Source of the DNA: JBKQWK01 sp052139595 | GTDB taxonomy: Bacteria > Actinomycetota > Thermoleophilia > UBA2241 | DNA length: 19,851 bases | NCBI GenBank assembly: GCA_052139595.1 | Contig: JBKQWK010000150.1 | Coordinates: 1-19,851 of the forward strand | Direction of reading: 5' to 3' | In this document: piece by piece, positions 8,318 to 15,152 of the stretch | Layout of the letters: the number at the start of each line of letters is the position of its first letter | Position numbering within the stretch: the first letter of the stretch is position 1 | Notes under the pieces: generated by a model | Seen by the model: only the letters and a program-made list of their open reading frames with translations | Told to the model about the DNA's origin: nothing | Database searches by the model: none | Program-made: the position numbers and the translations under genes

Positions 8318-8515
8318 GGCGGCAACTACCTTGTCAGCCAGCGTACGACAATCGATGGCGGGGACTCGCCCAGCGCAGTGGCAGAATCGTGCCTTGTTTC
8401 GTCTGACCGATCGGACTCGCTCCGCACTGTCTCCTGCCCCCTGACGACGTCCCGCCACCCATCACAGCCGTCCGCTCCCAGACGGCATCTGGCCCAATCA
8501 CGAATCGGCGCCTTT

Positions 8516-8521
8516 AGTATA
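8516..8521 (-). promoter_or_regulatory. Candidate -10 box for the proton channel/DUF2149 operon
   Basis: On the minus strand this reads TATACT, one of the few AT-rich hexamers in the 300-bp gap 8318-8617. No good -35 is seen 16-18 nt upstream. Apart from this element and the doubtful N-terminal extension of the channel gene, the gap holds nothing else I can identify. Confidence 0.35.
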
Positions 8522-8617
8522 GACGAGAGCGAGGCTCGATTCGCCTGTGCCCGGTTTAAGATCTCGCCTTCGATCGCCCGCGAATCCAGCCAGCCGTAGC
8601 TGCGCCCATTTAACAGC

Positions 8618-8980
8618 TCAGCGCAGCTCGGACTCCGTCAGCACCTCGCTCTTGATCAGACCGACGAGGCGCTCGAGGGCAGCGAAGACGTTGTCGCGTA
8701 TGTCTCCGGCCACAAGGACCTTCATGATGTCATCGCCAACGGCGAGCGAGCCCTCGTTCGTCCAGGCGCGCACGGCCAGAACGCCCGGCCAGGTCCTGGC
8801 CTCAGCGAGCACGTCGTCAAGCCGGCTCCGGTCGGTGCGCAGCTGCATGCCGCGCACCGGCTCACCGACCCGCGACGTGCTGCGCACAATCCCCTGATGC
8901 GCCAGCATCATGCCGATACCGGCCGAGCCCGGCTGGGTTTTCACCTCGCGCATCCAGTCGTCAATACTGACGCTGTTCAT
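8618..8980 (-). CDS. Divergent MoaE-like protein (molybdopterin synthase catalytic subunit family)
   Basis: A 120-aa protein on the minus strand from ATG 8980 with AGAGGGA/AAGG upstream. The order of motifs follows MoaE: AHQGIVRSTSRVGEPVRGM corresponds to the family's F-x-G-x-VR...G block, GSLAVGDDIMKVLVAGDIRDNVFAALERLVGLIK corresponds to G-x-l-x-vGe-x-v-x-v-x-v-x-a-x-hR...a-x-x-x-id-x-lK. True MoaE uses two lysines near its C-terminus (K119 and K126 in E. coli). Here the first is kept (K110), but the WKKE segment is replaced by TESE, so the second is missing. It is also shorter than E. coli MoaE (about 150 aa). It may be a non-catalytic or altered-specificity homologue acting with the Mo-type regulator region. 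No MoaD partner is present in the window. Confidence 0.72.
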   Translation of the reverse strand: MNSVSIDDWMREVKTQPGSAGIGMMLAHQGIVRSTSRVGEPVRGMQLRTDRSRLDDVLAEARTWPGVLAVRAWTNEGSLAVGDDIMKVLVAGDIRDNVFAALERLVGLIKSEVLTESELR

Positions 8981-9066
8981 GGCCTTACGTCCCTCTCTGT
9001 CGTCGTGGTCGGATCGATGTTCAGCTTAGCGGGAAGCTGCAGGACGTGCGCATCGCCGGCGCGCGG

Positions 9067-9098
9067 GCGGCCGCCATTGTCGCTGTAGCGGCGGCCGC
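9067..9098. repeat. GC-rich 9-bp inverted repeat between DMT and MoaE-like genes
   Basis: Arms GCGGCCGCC (9067-9075) and GGCGGCCGC (9090-9098) flank a 14-nt loop, 4 bp past the DMT gene's stop. It may end or stabilise the DMT transcript, but no T-run follows. Confidence 0.45.
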
Positions 9099-9101
9099 AA
9101 C

Positions 9102-9935
9102 TCAGCTCGACGCCGCCAGCAAGGTCACGGCGACGAGCGTAAAGGCCACGCCGACGAGCTGGTGTGGCCGCGGCCGCTCCTTCAGGAGCGTCAACCCAAG
9201 GATCACGGCGAAGGTCGCGAATTGTGCCGAGGTAATGCTGGCAACGGTCAGCGGGCCGCGTGCCAGAGCGAAGGTCAGTGCCACCAGCCCGAGCAACTCG
9301 AGCACCCCGGCAACGCCTGTCGGCAACCATGAATCGCGCGGCAGACGCATGCCGCCGGCGAAGAGAGCGATCGGCAGGGCAACGAGAAATGAGACCGAGC
9401 GCGAAACGGCGGTCTGCGTCAACCAGGGGATGCCGTGTGAGTAGCCGTAGAGCACGACGACGCAGGCGAAGAGCGCCCCCGAGGCGAAGGCCCAGCCGGC
9501 GCCGGCAGTAGTACTGGCGTGGTCGTGCACCGAGGCCAGCACGGCGCCGAAGGCGGCCAGTGCCAGCGCAATAACCAGCAGCGGCGTGACTGGCGCCCCG
9601 AGAACGAGAAATACGATCGTGGCATAAGCCGCCTGCAGAGCGTTGAGGGCCGAGACGAGGCCGAGGTCGCCGACGCGCAGGGCACGTAAGAGGCAGGAGA
9701 AGGCACCAACGTACACTAACCCGGCCAAGGCGGCCAGACCGACAGAGCGCCAGGCCGCCCCCCCGTGCGGCACTCCGTTGACGATCAGCGCCAGCGGCAA
9801 AACGATGAGCGTGCCCGTACCGAGCACCCAGGCGACCACGCGCGTGGGACCGACGCGGCGGGTCACGAGCTGCGAAAACAGGTCGCTGCTCGCGTACGAA
9901 AGCGAGGCGAGCAGCCCCGCCAGGATCGTCAGCAC
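9102..9935 (-). CDS. EamA/DMT-superfamily membrane transporter
   Basis: A 277-aa protein with about ten hydrophobic segments arranged as two homologous halves, as in drug/metabolite transporters of the EamA family. The first half opens ILAGLLASLSYASSDLFSQL and ends ALALAAFGAVLASVHDH; the second half holds GVLELLGLVALTFALARGP, TVASITSAQFATFAVILGL, LLKERPRPHQLVGVAF and VAVTLLAAS. The -LxE-R-x-x-x-x-Q-x-x-G- block is the typical end of an EamA repeat. Substrates in the family are amino acids, nucleosides or other metabolites; the specific one cannot be read. GTG 9935 lies 6 nt from a strong hairpin that overlaps the stop of the upstream flavoprotein gene, and no SD is visible, so expression is probably tied to that gene. 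Confidence 0.85.
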   Translation of the reverse strand: MLTILAGLLASLSYASSDLFSQLVTRRVGPTRVVAWVLGTGTLIVLPLALIVNGVPHGGAAWRSVGLAALAGLVYVGAFSCLLRALRVGDLGLVSALNALQAAYATIVFLVLGAPVTPLLVIALALAAFGAVLASVHDHASTTAGAGWAFASGALFACVVVLYGYSHGIPWLTQTAVSRSVSFLVALPIALFAGGMRLPRDSWLPTGVAGVLELLGLVALTFALARGPLTVASITSAQFATFAVILGLTLLKERPRPHQLVGVAFTLVAVTLLAASS

Positions 9936-9941
9936 ACTATG

Positions 9942-9975
9942 AGGCTTGGCGGCGCGTCAGCGCGCCGCCAAGCCT
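9942..9975. repeat. Perfect 15-bp inverted repeat across the flavoprotein stop codon
   Basis: Arms AGGCTTGGCGGCGCG (9942-9956) and its complement (9961-9975) leave a TCAG loop. On the minus strand the loop holds the flavoprotein TGA stop. No T-run follows. It fills most of the 21-bp gap to the DMT transporter, so it may act as a processing or stability element. Confidence 0.9.
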
Positions 9976-11132
9976 TCATGCCGCTTGGCGATTGCTGCCG
10001 CCAAAGCATCAAGGGCCGCGTAATCTGCCTCGCCCGGCAGCCCTTTGACCATCACCGGGTCGAGCAGCTCGACCTTGAGGTTGGGCATCATCTCGACCAG
10101 CCGTTCGGGCGCTTTGCCGCCCCAACCGTAGGAGCCGATCACCGCCGCGTACTTCGCCTTCGGCTTGAGGACGTTGGCGAGAAAAGCCGCATACGCTGCC
10201 GCCGGATGCGGCCCCAGCACCACCGTCGAGGTACCGATCACGACCGTCGCCGCGTCGACCAGCGAACTGGCCAGATCACCACTGTCGACCGTTGTCAGAT
10301 CGAAGCGCTCTACCGCCACGCCACGCTCCACCAGAGCGGCGGTGAGGTACTCGACCATCAGCTGCGTACTGCCGTGCATGCTCACGTAGGGCAGGCAGAC
10401 CAGATTCTTCGGCGCGGCCGTCGCCCAGTCACGGTAGGCGTCCATGATAAAGGCCGGCCGCGCCCAGACCGGCCCATGGCTGGGCGCGATCGTCGCAATC
10501 GGGTACTGCTCGACCTTCTCCAGGTCCTTGGCCACTTGGGCGGCAAACGGCTGCATGATCTCGGCGTAGTAGCGCTTGGCCATAGGGTAGATGAGGTGTT
10601 CGTCGGCGTACACATCGCTGGTGGCCAGATGAGAGCCAAAGAAGTCGCAGCTGAAGAGGATCTTGTCTTCGGCCAGCCAGGTGCACATCGTCTCTGGCCA
10701 GTGCACCCAGGGAGTGAGCACAAAGGTGAGCGTTTTGTCACCCAGCGAGAGACTCTCGCCGTCGGCAACGACCTGCGCCCGCGCCGGATCGATGTGCAGA
10801 TGGTCAACGCACATCTTCAGACAGCGATCATTGGTGACGACCTTGGCCTGCGGGTAACGCTCGAGCACCATCGGCAGGCTGCCGGAGTGGTCCTGCTCGG
10901 TGTGCTGGATGACGATGTAATCGATCACCGGCACCGCGGCGAGCTGCTCCTCGAGCACCGCCCACTGTGCCGGGTCGACGGTGTCGATGAGCGCCGTCTT
11001 CTCACTCCCGCTCACCAGGAACACGTTGTAGCTCGTGCCATTGGGCAGGGGGATGAGCGAGTCGAACAGGCGCCGGCCCCAATCGACGGCGCCCAGCAGT
11101 TGCACGTTATCGCAAATTGCTCTGGCTTTCAT
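9957..11132 (-). CDS. fprA: Class A flavo-diiron protein (FprA-type O2/NO reductase)
   Basis: A 391-aa cytoplasmic enzyme that reduces O2 to water or NO to N2O in anaerobes. ATG 11132 is chosen because GAGGGTG lies just upstream and MKARAICDNVQLLGAVDW is the family's usual start; the frame stays open to 11255 but that stretch holds the promoter. The metallo-beta-lactamase domain keeps all diiron ligands: H77-x-E79-x-D81-H82 (IQHTEQDHSGSLP), H144 (TPWVHWPETM), D163 (FSCDFFGSH) and H219 (APSHGPVW). The flavodoxin domain (~245-391) has the FMN loop SMHGSTQ and a later GSYGWGG. No rubredoxin or flavin-reductase extension is fused, so it would need an external electron donor such as rubredoxin or F420H2. 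It is the first gene of a two-gene minus-strand unit with the DMT transporter. Confidence 0.93.
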   Translation of the reverse strand: MKARAICDNVQLLGAVDWGRRLFDSLIPLPNGTSYNVFLVSGSEKTALIDTVDPAQWAVLEEQLAAVPVIDYIVIQHTEQDHSGSLPMVLERYPQAKVVTNDRCLKMCVDHLHIDPARAQVVADGESLSLGDKTLTFVLTPWVHWPETMCTWLAEDKILFSCDFFGSHLATSDVYADEHLIYPMAKRYYAEIMQPFAAQVAKDLEKVEQYPIATIAPSHGPVWARPAFIMDAYRDWATAAPKNLVCLPYVSMHGSTQLMVEYLTAALVERGVAVERFDLTTVDSGDLASSLVDAATVVIGTSTVVLGPHPAAAYAAFLANVLKPKAKYAAVIGSYGWGGKAPERLVEMMPNLKVELLDPVMVKGLPGEADYAALDALAAAIAKRHEGLAAR

Positions 11133-11534
11133 AACACCCTCGCTGACGAGTAAACGGTGGGGGACGGTTCTAACAGCGATCGCCCCCCCGATTGTAAAGT
11201 CGAGTGCTGCTGCAAAGACGAACGCTGCGCTGATTATAGCCGTCCTGCCCGTCACTACACGCGACGGGCGGCGATAAACGTAACCGTGATCTCGTGCCCG
11301 CGGCCGCCAAGCGTCCGCAGCGAGTGAGTCGCCGAATCGGCATGCCGGAGGCGCTAGCCTGTGGGTAGCGCCATCAAGTAGACTGCACCGCGTGAGACTG
11401 CAATGCGGCAGGAGAAACCGGTTGCGGGATCAGGACGTCCGAGAATCCATCCGGCTACCGCTGACGGGTTCCCGGACCAAGGTTCGGAATTTGGCAACAA
11501 CGACGTCAAAATGAGAATGGGCAGAGGCCACGCG
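11133..11534. other. Divergent intergenic region between fprA and the esterase gene
   Basis: About 400 bp containing the leaders of two divergent genes. The fprA side carries a TATAAT box (11233-11238) and a run of seven C. The esterase side holds an open frame from 11403 with no SD, probably untranslated leader. No RNA gene is recognised. Confidence 0.6.
11233..11238 (-). promoter_or_regulatory. Candidate -10 box of fprA
   Basis: The minus strand reads TATAAT, a perfect -10 hexamer in GC-rich DNA, about 100 nt before the fprA start. The -35 region (CGTGTA at 17-bp spacing) is weak, so an activator may be needed. Confidence 0.5.
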
Positions 11535-12950
11535 GTGAGCGAATGGACGGCTTTCGTCGTCGTCGCACTGCTTGTAATCGTAGCGCTTTGGAGTGCAGCC
11601 GCAGCAGCAGCAACGGTCCCACACCTCAAACTGTCGTCCCCCTGTTCGTACCAGGTCTTTCAGCGCAACGCGGTCAGCCGCGGCGCGATCCGCGTCACCG
11701 CCACCGCCGTCGGCGTCAGCGGTCAGGTTGAAGCGTCGTGGCGCGGCGGGGCCTGGGTGATCGTAAGCAGAATCAGTCACGGCGGCTTTGCCGGCTGGCT
11801 CTACGGCCAGCCGGCCGGACAGGGTACCCTGTCCGTCCGCAGCGTCAGTCACCCGCAGGTACAGACATTCTGTCGCCTCGTCGGTGTGGGCGACATTTTC
11901 GTGATCGCCGGCCAGAGCAACGCCTGCGGCGAAGCCAAGGTGCTCTTTTCCTACAGTAACCCGACGGTGATGGCGTCTGAGTTTGCGACCGACTACCGCT
12001 GGCAGAAGCTCACGGATCCCACCGACAGCAACGTTGGCCAAGTTGACAAAGTCAATCGGAACTCGGCGCCAGGCGGTTCGGTCTGGCCGTTGGTCGCCAC
12101 GGCGTTGGCGGCAAAGCTCGGCAATCACGTCCCACTAGCTTTCGTGCCCTGTGCTCTGGGTGGCACCGTCATTGCCCAGTGGCAACGCTCAAATACTGAT
12201 CCGGATGATGCCACAACCCTTTACGGCGCCATGATCAAGCGCGTCCGTGCCCTCGGTGGCCATGTTCGCGCGGTTCTATTCTGGCAGGGTGAGACCGACG
12301 CCCTTGCCGACACCGCGCAGGCAACCTACACGATCCTTTCCAGTCGTTTTGACGCTAACGTCTGGCGTGACCTGCAGGTGCCGATCGTGGTCGGCCAGAT
12401 TGGCGACTACAATGATGACCAACCCCGCCCGGGAGCCGACAATGTGCGCCTCGCACAGGAAGATCTCTGGACTGACGGCAGCCCCATCGTCCTGCCCGGA
12501 CCATGTTTGTACGACATCGATCTCTACGGCTCGAACCACTTCCTCACGGCGCCGCAGAACACACTCGCTGCGCAGCGCTGGACCGCCGCGATCGAGAACG
12601 GCGTCTACCACGACGGCGATGGCGAGGGCCCGGTTCTGGCCACGGCAACCTACAATGGCGGCCTTGACGTAGTTCTGACGTTCACTGGCGAAGCCTTGCC
12701 GCTAGCGCCCGTCGGCGAGCAGCTCGGCGGCTTCACAGTTTCTCAGGACGGCACGGCGGTCGAACTGACAAGCGCCACGATCAGCGCCGCCAACGAGGTA
12801 ACCCTGGAGCTTGCTCAACCGGCGAGCGGTCCACTCACGGTCTCTCTGGGTAGCGGCCGCAGTGCCGCCGGGGCGATCGTGCCAACCGACAGTTCGCCGG
12901 CCCACCTGCCGGCCTGGCCGTTCGTGAACGCACCGGTGCTGGCAGAGTAA
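11535..12950 (+). CDS. Secreted SASA/sialate O-acetylesterase-type carbohydrate esterase
   Basis: A 471-aa exported SGNH-like hydrolase. GTG 11535 is preceded by AGAGG at 7 nt and begins directly at a signal peptide (SEWTAFVVVALLVIVALWSAAAAAA). ATG 11511 and 11403 are in frame but have no SD. A short beta domain (~27-115) precedes the esterase domain (~120-355), which resembles PF03629: nucleophile block FVIAGQSNACGE (Ser128), ALGGTVIAQW, VLFWQGETDA, and the C-terminal YDIDLYGSNHF with catalytic-type His335. Family members remove O-acetyl groups from sialic acids or xylan. A beta-sandwich of about 110 residues follows (ATATYNGGLDVVLTFTGEAL), perhaps carbohydrate-binding. It appears monocistronic, divergent from fprA, and ends before a convergent terminator-like hairpin. 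Confidence 0.88.
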   Translation: MSEWTAFVVVALLVIVALWSAAAAAATVPHLKLSSPCSYQVFQRNAVSRGAIRVTATAVGVSGQVEASWRGGAWVIVSRISHGGFAGWLYGQPAGQGTLSVRSVSHPQVQTFCRLVGVGDIFVIAGQSNACGEAKVLFSYSNPTVMASEFATDYRWQKLTDPTDSNVGQVDKVNRNSAPGGSVWPLVATALAAKLGNHVPLAFVPCALGGTVIAQWQRSNTDPDDATTLYGAMIKRVRALGGHVRAVLFWQGETDALADTAQATYTILSSRFDANVWRDLQVPIVVGQIGDYNDDQPRPGADNVRLAQEDLWTDGSPIVLPGPCLYDIDLYGSNHFLTAPQNTLAAQRWTAAIENGVYHDGDGEGPVLATATYNGGLDVVLTFTGEALPLAPVGEQLGGFTVSQDGTAVELTSATISAANEVTLELAQPASGPLTVSLGSGRSAAGAIVPTDSSPAHLPAWPFVNAPVLAE

Positions 12951-13026
12951 CTCGATCCGGATACTGACCAGGCAAACGCCAAAGGCGAAGCATCGTCGGC
13001 AGCGAGGCGTAGGCGACAAGGCGGCA

Positions 13027-13064
13027 CTGGGGGGCAGCGCGTTCACCGTTTGCCCGCCCCCCAG
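13027..13064. terminator. Bidirectional hairpin between convergent genes
   Basis: CTGGGGGGC (13027-13035) pairs with GCCCCCCAG (13056-13064) across a 20-nt loop, lying between the esterase stop (12950) and the lipoprotein stop (13085). T-runs are poor on both sides, so the terminator role rests mainly on position. Confidence 0.5.
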
Positions 13065-13084
13065 CGCGCTTCAGTTCACGTCAC

Positions 13085-13603
13085 TCATGGCCCAGTATCG
13101 AAGGCGACGATCGACAACTTCGCCGTCGCCGGGTCGACGGCGATTTTGACGACACTGGGCCAGTCGCTCGACCCGGTCACAGTCTGCGGCGACCTCTGGA
13201 CCACCGTCAGCAGCACAATCAGCTGCGGTGTACTGGACGGGTCAACTTGGCTGCTGATGAGACGGATCCGTGTAATGCGTTTCATGTCGCTCAGCGCCCA
13301 CACCTTGTCAGGCGCGGTCATAAGGGCTTGTGCCTGCGCGTAGTGTTTGCTCTGTACCAGCGCAAATACGGTTTCGACCAGACGAACGGCCTGCGCCTGC
13401 AGCGCGCTGCTGATTGGCGCCGACGACGACGGGCTGACAGCAGCCGACGGCGTCGCACTGGCGACCGGTGAGGTTACGCTGGCGACCGGTGACGAGCTCG
13501 CACTCGGTGCCGTCGCCGTGCCCGCGCACCCAGAAGCAAGGAGCAGACCCAGCAGAGCAGGCGCCAGTACGCCTGGCAGAGCGACCTTCGAGCGAGACTT
13601 CAT
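13085..13603 (-). CDS. Small secreted lipoprotein of unknown function
   Basis: A 172-aa predicted lipoprotein. ATG 13603 has a strong SD (GGAGGG, 4-5 nt away) and starts MKSRSKVALPGVLAPALL, with lipobox LLASGC; the upstream part of the open frame, to 13846, is antisense to the amidase remnant and not coding in this frame. A Ser/Ala/Pro/Val/Thr linker (SSSPVASVTSPVASATPSAA) keeps the globular part away from the membrane. That part (~80-172; QAVRLVETVFALVQSKHYAQAQALM, then RIRLISSQVDPSSTPQLIVLLTVVQ) is reminiscent of NTF2-like or DUF4878-type stress domains, but no family can be assigned. It lies 43 bp downstream of a broken amidase gene on the same strand, so it may have lost its original promoter. 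Confidence 0.82.
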   Translation of the reverse strand: MKSRSKVALPGVLAPALLGLLLASGCAGTATAPSASSSPVASVTSPVASATPSAAVSPSSSAPISSALQAQAVRLVETVFALVQSKHYAQAQALMTAPDKVWALSDMKRITRIRLISSQVDPSSTPQLIVLLTVVQRSPQTVTGSSDWPSVVKIAVDPATAKLSIVAFDTGP

Positions 13604-13646
13604 CGACCCTCCAGTTCGATTTTGACTATGGCCAGACGCGACGTGG

Positions 13647-13931
13647 TCACGGCTGCATCGGCCAAACGATTGAGTTCTTGACGTGCGAGAAGTGCGTGAC
13701 ATAGCTGGTGGAAAGATACCAGGGGTAGTAGCGCAAGTGGTTGCCAGTATGGGCGGCAATGTAGTACTTGCCATTGACAATCGCATCAACGATGGCGGTG
13801 TGCTCAACAGCGCCATCCTGGTCGGTGTCGTAGTAGATGTAGTCACCCAAGGCTAGGCTGCTGATTGACGAAACGTCGGTGGTGTACTTGCTGTTCCAGT
13901 AAACACGCTGCGTGTTGGCCCCTCGCCAAGT
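13647..13931 (-). pseudogene. C-terminal remnant of a secreted amidase (Amidase_6 domain)
   Basis: The minus-strand frame is open from 13931 to the stop at 13647 (about 94 codons), and an in-frame TAA sits at once upstream (13932-13934). The residues read like the last two-thirds of an Amidase_6 (PF12671) cell-wall amidase domain: TWRGANTQRVYW, then LALGDYIYYDTDQDGAVEHT (GD-x-I...D-x-DG...H) and YYIAAHTGNHLRYYPW. The catalytic Cys block near the N-terminus (GDCTNFVSQ in relatives), the signal peptide and any start with an SD are missing. A start at TTG 13850 would give only 67 aa. The break coincides with the beginning of the repeat-rich mobile region, so insertion of that element is the likely cause. 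Confidence 0.72.
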
Positions 13932-13937
13932 TTACGT

Positions 13938-14027
13938 CGTGTTACAGCGTCCACCCCGTCCCGAATAAACGCCTAAATGCGGGCACTTTTCGCCACCGTC
14001 TTTCCACCCCGTGTTACAGCGTCCACC
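13938..14027. repeat. 18-bp direct repeat near the element's left edge
   Basis: CGTGTTACAGCGTCCACC occurs at 13938-13955 and again at 14010-14027 (period 72). The first copy starts 7 bp from where the amidase reading frame breaks, so it could be an attachment-site or recombinase arm repeat. Confidence 0.85.
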
Positions 14028-14077
14028 GCGTCCACGAAATTCGGACACCAAATGGACACCAAGCGGCGCGCGAAAGT

Positions 14078-14380
14078 GGGCGTAAAGAGGTCTCTCGGCA
14101 GCACCTAAACTGCAAGAGATGGGAGCAAAACAGGGGAGGAAAAAGCACACCTATGTGGCCTGAACAACGGGCGACATTCGCATCCTGCGCGCCACCTAAA
14201 GTAAGTTCGTGAGCACAAAACCCGCGCAGAAAAAACACGAGTGCGTACCGTGGACGACGGGCGAGATTCGCGTCCTGCGCGCCACCTAAAGTAAGTTCGT
14301 GGGGATAAAGCGAGGGGATAAACAACATCGAGAGTCGGCCTGGACAACGGGCGACATTCGCCTCCTGCGCGCCACCTAAC
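14078..14380. repeat. Array of ~90-bp tandem repeats (three clear units, one degenerate)
   Basis: Units start at 14161, 14251 and 14341. The first ~50 bp of units 1 and 2 are nearly identical (ACGGGCGACATTCG, CCTGCGCGCCACCTAAA, GTAAGTTCGTG), while the last ~40 bp differ. Unit 3 keeps ~39 bp. A degenerate unit from 14078 shares GGGCG, the CACCTAAA block at the same 24-nt offset, and GAGCAAAAC. Together with the 18-bp repeat it fills the 566-bp gene-free stretch 13932-14497. The remainder (14400-14497) holds a short inverted repeat CTGATT/AATCAG and the SD of the next gene. No RNA gene is recognised. Confidence 0.9.
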
Positions 14381-14497
14381 TTACCTGCAAAACGCCACAT
14401 TACCTGGGAGAAGAAGTAGGCTAAACCCGACTTCGGTGACGGCGTTCCTACACTGATTGGCAGAACAAGCCATTAATCAGTGAAGGGAGCATGTGTT

Positions 14498-14725
14498 ATG
14501 AAGCACGTCGCCACAGCCTCAGAAATCGCCTCCATCCCCGACTGGCCTGATCTGCCGCCGGTGCTCACGCTGCCCGAAGTCGCCGCCGTGTGTCGCATCT
14601 CGGTAGCTTCCACCTATGAATCCTGCCGCTCTGGTTTCCTCCGCCCCGTGGCCGCCAAAGTCGGCAACCAGTGGCGGATCCCGCGCGATAGCTTGCGCCG
14701 CCTGCTGGAAGGCGGCGCGCAGTGA
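14498..14725 (+). CDS. Excisionase-type HTH DNA-binding protein (HTH_17 family)
   Basis: A 75-aa protein. ATG 14498 is preceded by AAGGGAG at 8 nt; GTG 14480 is in frame but overlaps the SD. Residues ~23-70 (VLTLPEVAAVCRISVASTYE, RSGFLRPVAAKVGNQWRIP) match the MerR-like HTH_17 fold used by phage excisionases and small plasmid regulators: L-x-x-x-EVA-x-x-x-x-VS-x-x-T-x-Y, then the wing with G-x-x-WRIP. It is the first gene of the element after the tandem-repeat array, to which it may bind. It overlaps the next gene by GTGA, implying coupled translation. Confidence 0.85.
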   Translation: MKHVATASEIASIPDWPDLPPVLTLPEVAAVCRISVASTYESCRSGFLRPVAAKVGNQWRIPRDSLRRLLEGGAQ

Positions 14726-15066
14726 CTGCCCGCTACCGGATGCCAGTGTGTGCGGTCAGCGAAGACGACGACCTGCGCATCAGCAATGCCGATCTGCCGA
14801 GATTCACTGCGTTAGAGCTGTGGGCCGAAGGCGAGCGCGTACGCGCCGCTCTCGCGCAGGTTACCGCCGAATACTCTAGCGGCCGCCACTTGTTGCCCGC
14901 CGTTTACGGCGACGGCTGGCGTCTCGACGGTCGCGAGTGGCTGGAGCGGCGCTTGCGCGCCGTGAGGGCTGAGCGCTCGCACCGCAAGGGGGCACGCAAT
15001 GGGCTGAGGCACTCGACAACAAGAACACCGCCGCAGGCGCTTGCAATGACCTTGGCTTCAGAGTGA
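14722..15066 (+). CDS. Hypothetical element-encoded protein
   Basis: A 114-aa protein of unknown function; its GTG start overlaps the stop of the HTH gene. It is highly charged and helical in the middle (LELWAEGERVRAALAQVTAEY, then EWLERRLRAVRAERSHRKGA), with a basic C-terminus. No membrane segment or known motif is visible. Its last ~30 bases overlap the start of the first conserved leader (15036 onward), which gives the downstream replication genes their own control. It is likely an accessory replication or regulatory protein, but this is only positional inference. Confidence 0.68.
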   Translation: MTARYRMPVCAVSEDDDLRISNADLPRFTALELWAEGERVRAALAQVTAEYSSGRHLLPAVYGDGWRLDGREWLERRLRAVRAERSHRKGARNGLRHSTTRTPPQALAMTLASE

Positions 15067-15107
15067 GTGATGTGTCGCTCACGCAAACGAGGCCAAGGGA
15101 GGCGGTC
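15036..15107 (+). promoter_or_regulatory. Conserved leader, copy 1 (replication operon)
   Basis: First of four related ~72-bp leaders: GGCGCTTGCAATGACCTTGG, then CAGAGTGAGTGATG and an SD (AAGGGAGG) before ATG 15108. It is the most divergent copy (GTGAGTGATG for GTGATGGATG) and the only one inside an upstream gene's 3' end. TTGCAA may be a -35 element; no clear -10 follows. Confidence 0.72.
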
Positions 15108-15152
15108 ATGAAGCACGGACCACACACACGACGCGGGAGGCGCAGGCAATGA
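15108..15152 (+). CDS. Possible 14-residue basic leader peptide
   Basis: ATG 15108 has a strong SD (GGGAGG) and is placed exactly where the leader family has its gene start. The frame (MKHGPHTRRGRRRQ) ends after 14 residues with ATGA overlap to the next gene at 15149. It may serve as a translational feeder for the replication genes rather than act as a protein; it could also be a gene cut short by a mutation. Confidence 0.4.
   Translation: MKHGPHTRRGRRRQ

Noticed and set aside
7538..8599. 353-codon plus-strand frame opposite the proton channel
   Set aside because: Composition (HRSCQASR, many Arg/Gln/Glu) is not protein-like and the opposite strand carries clear channel signatures.
9765..11153. 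Long plus-strand open frame (462 codons) opposite the flavo-diiron gene
   Set aside because: It is His/Arg/Gln-rich, antisense to a gene with all diiron ligands, and has no SD; a shadow of GC-rich codon use.
14078..14380. CRISPR array
   Set aside because: The repeat (~50 bp) and period (~90 bp) are too long, the units are not uniform, and no cas genes are nearby.
14014..14400. Minus-strand frame with repeated AHELTLGGAQDAN-type segments across the 90-bp array
   Set aside because: The frame stays open only because the repeat period is a multiple of three; variable parts are not protein-like and other frames are open too.
13932..14497. tRNA or tmRNA gene as the element's attachment site
   Set aside because: I found no cloverleaf or T-loop consensus (GGTTCGANTCC-like) in this stretch; the break in the amidase gene is the better boundary sign.
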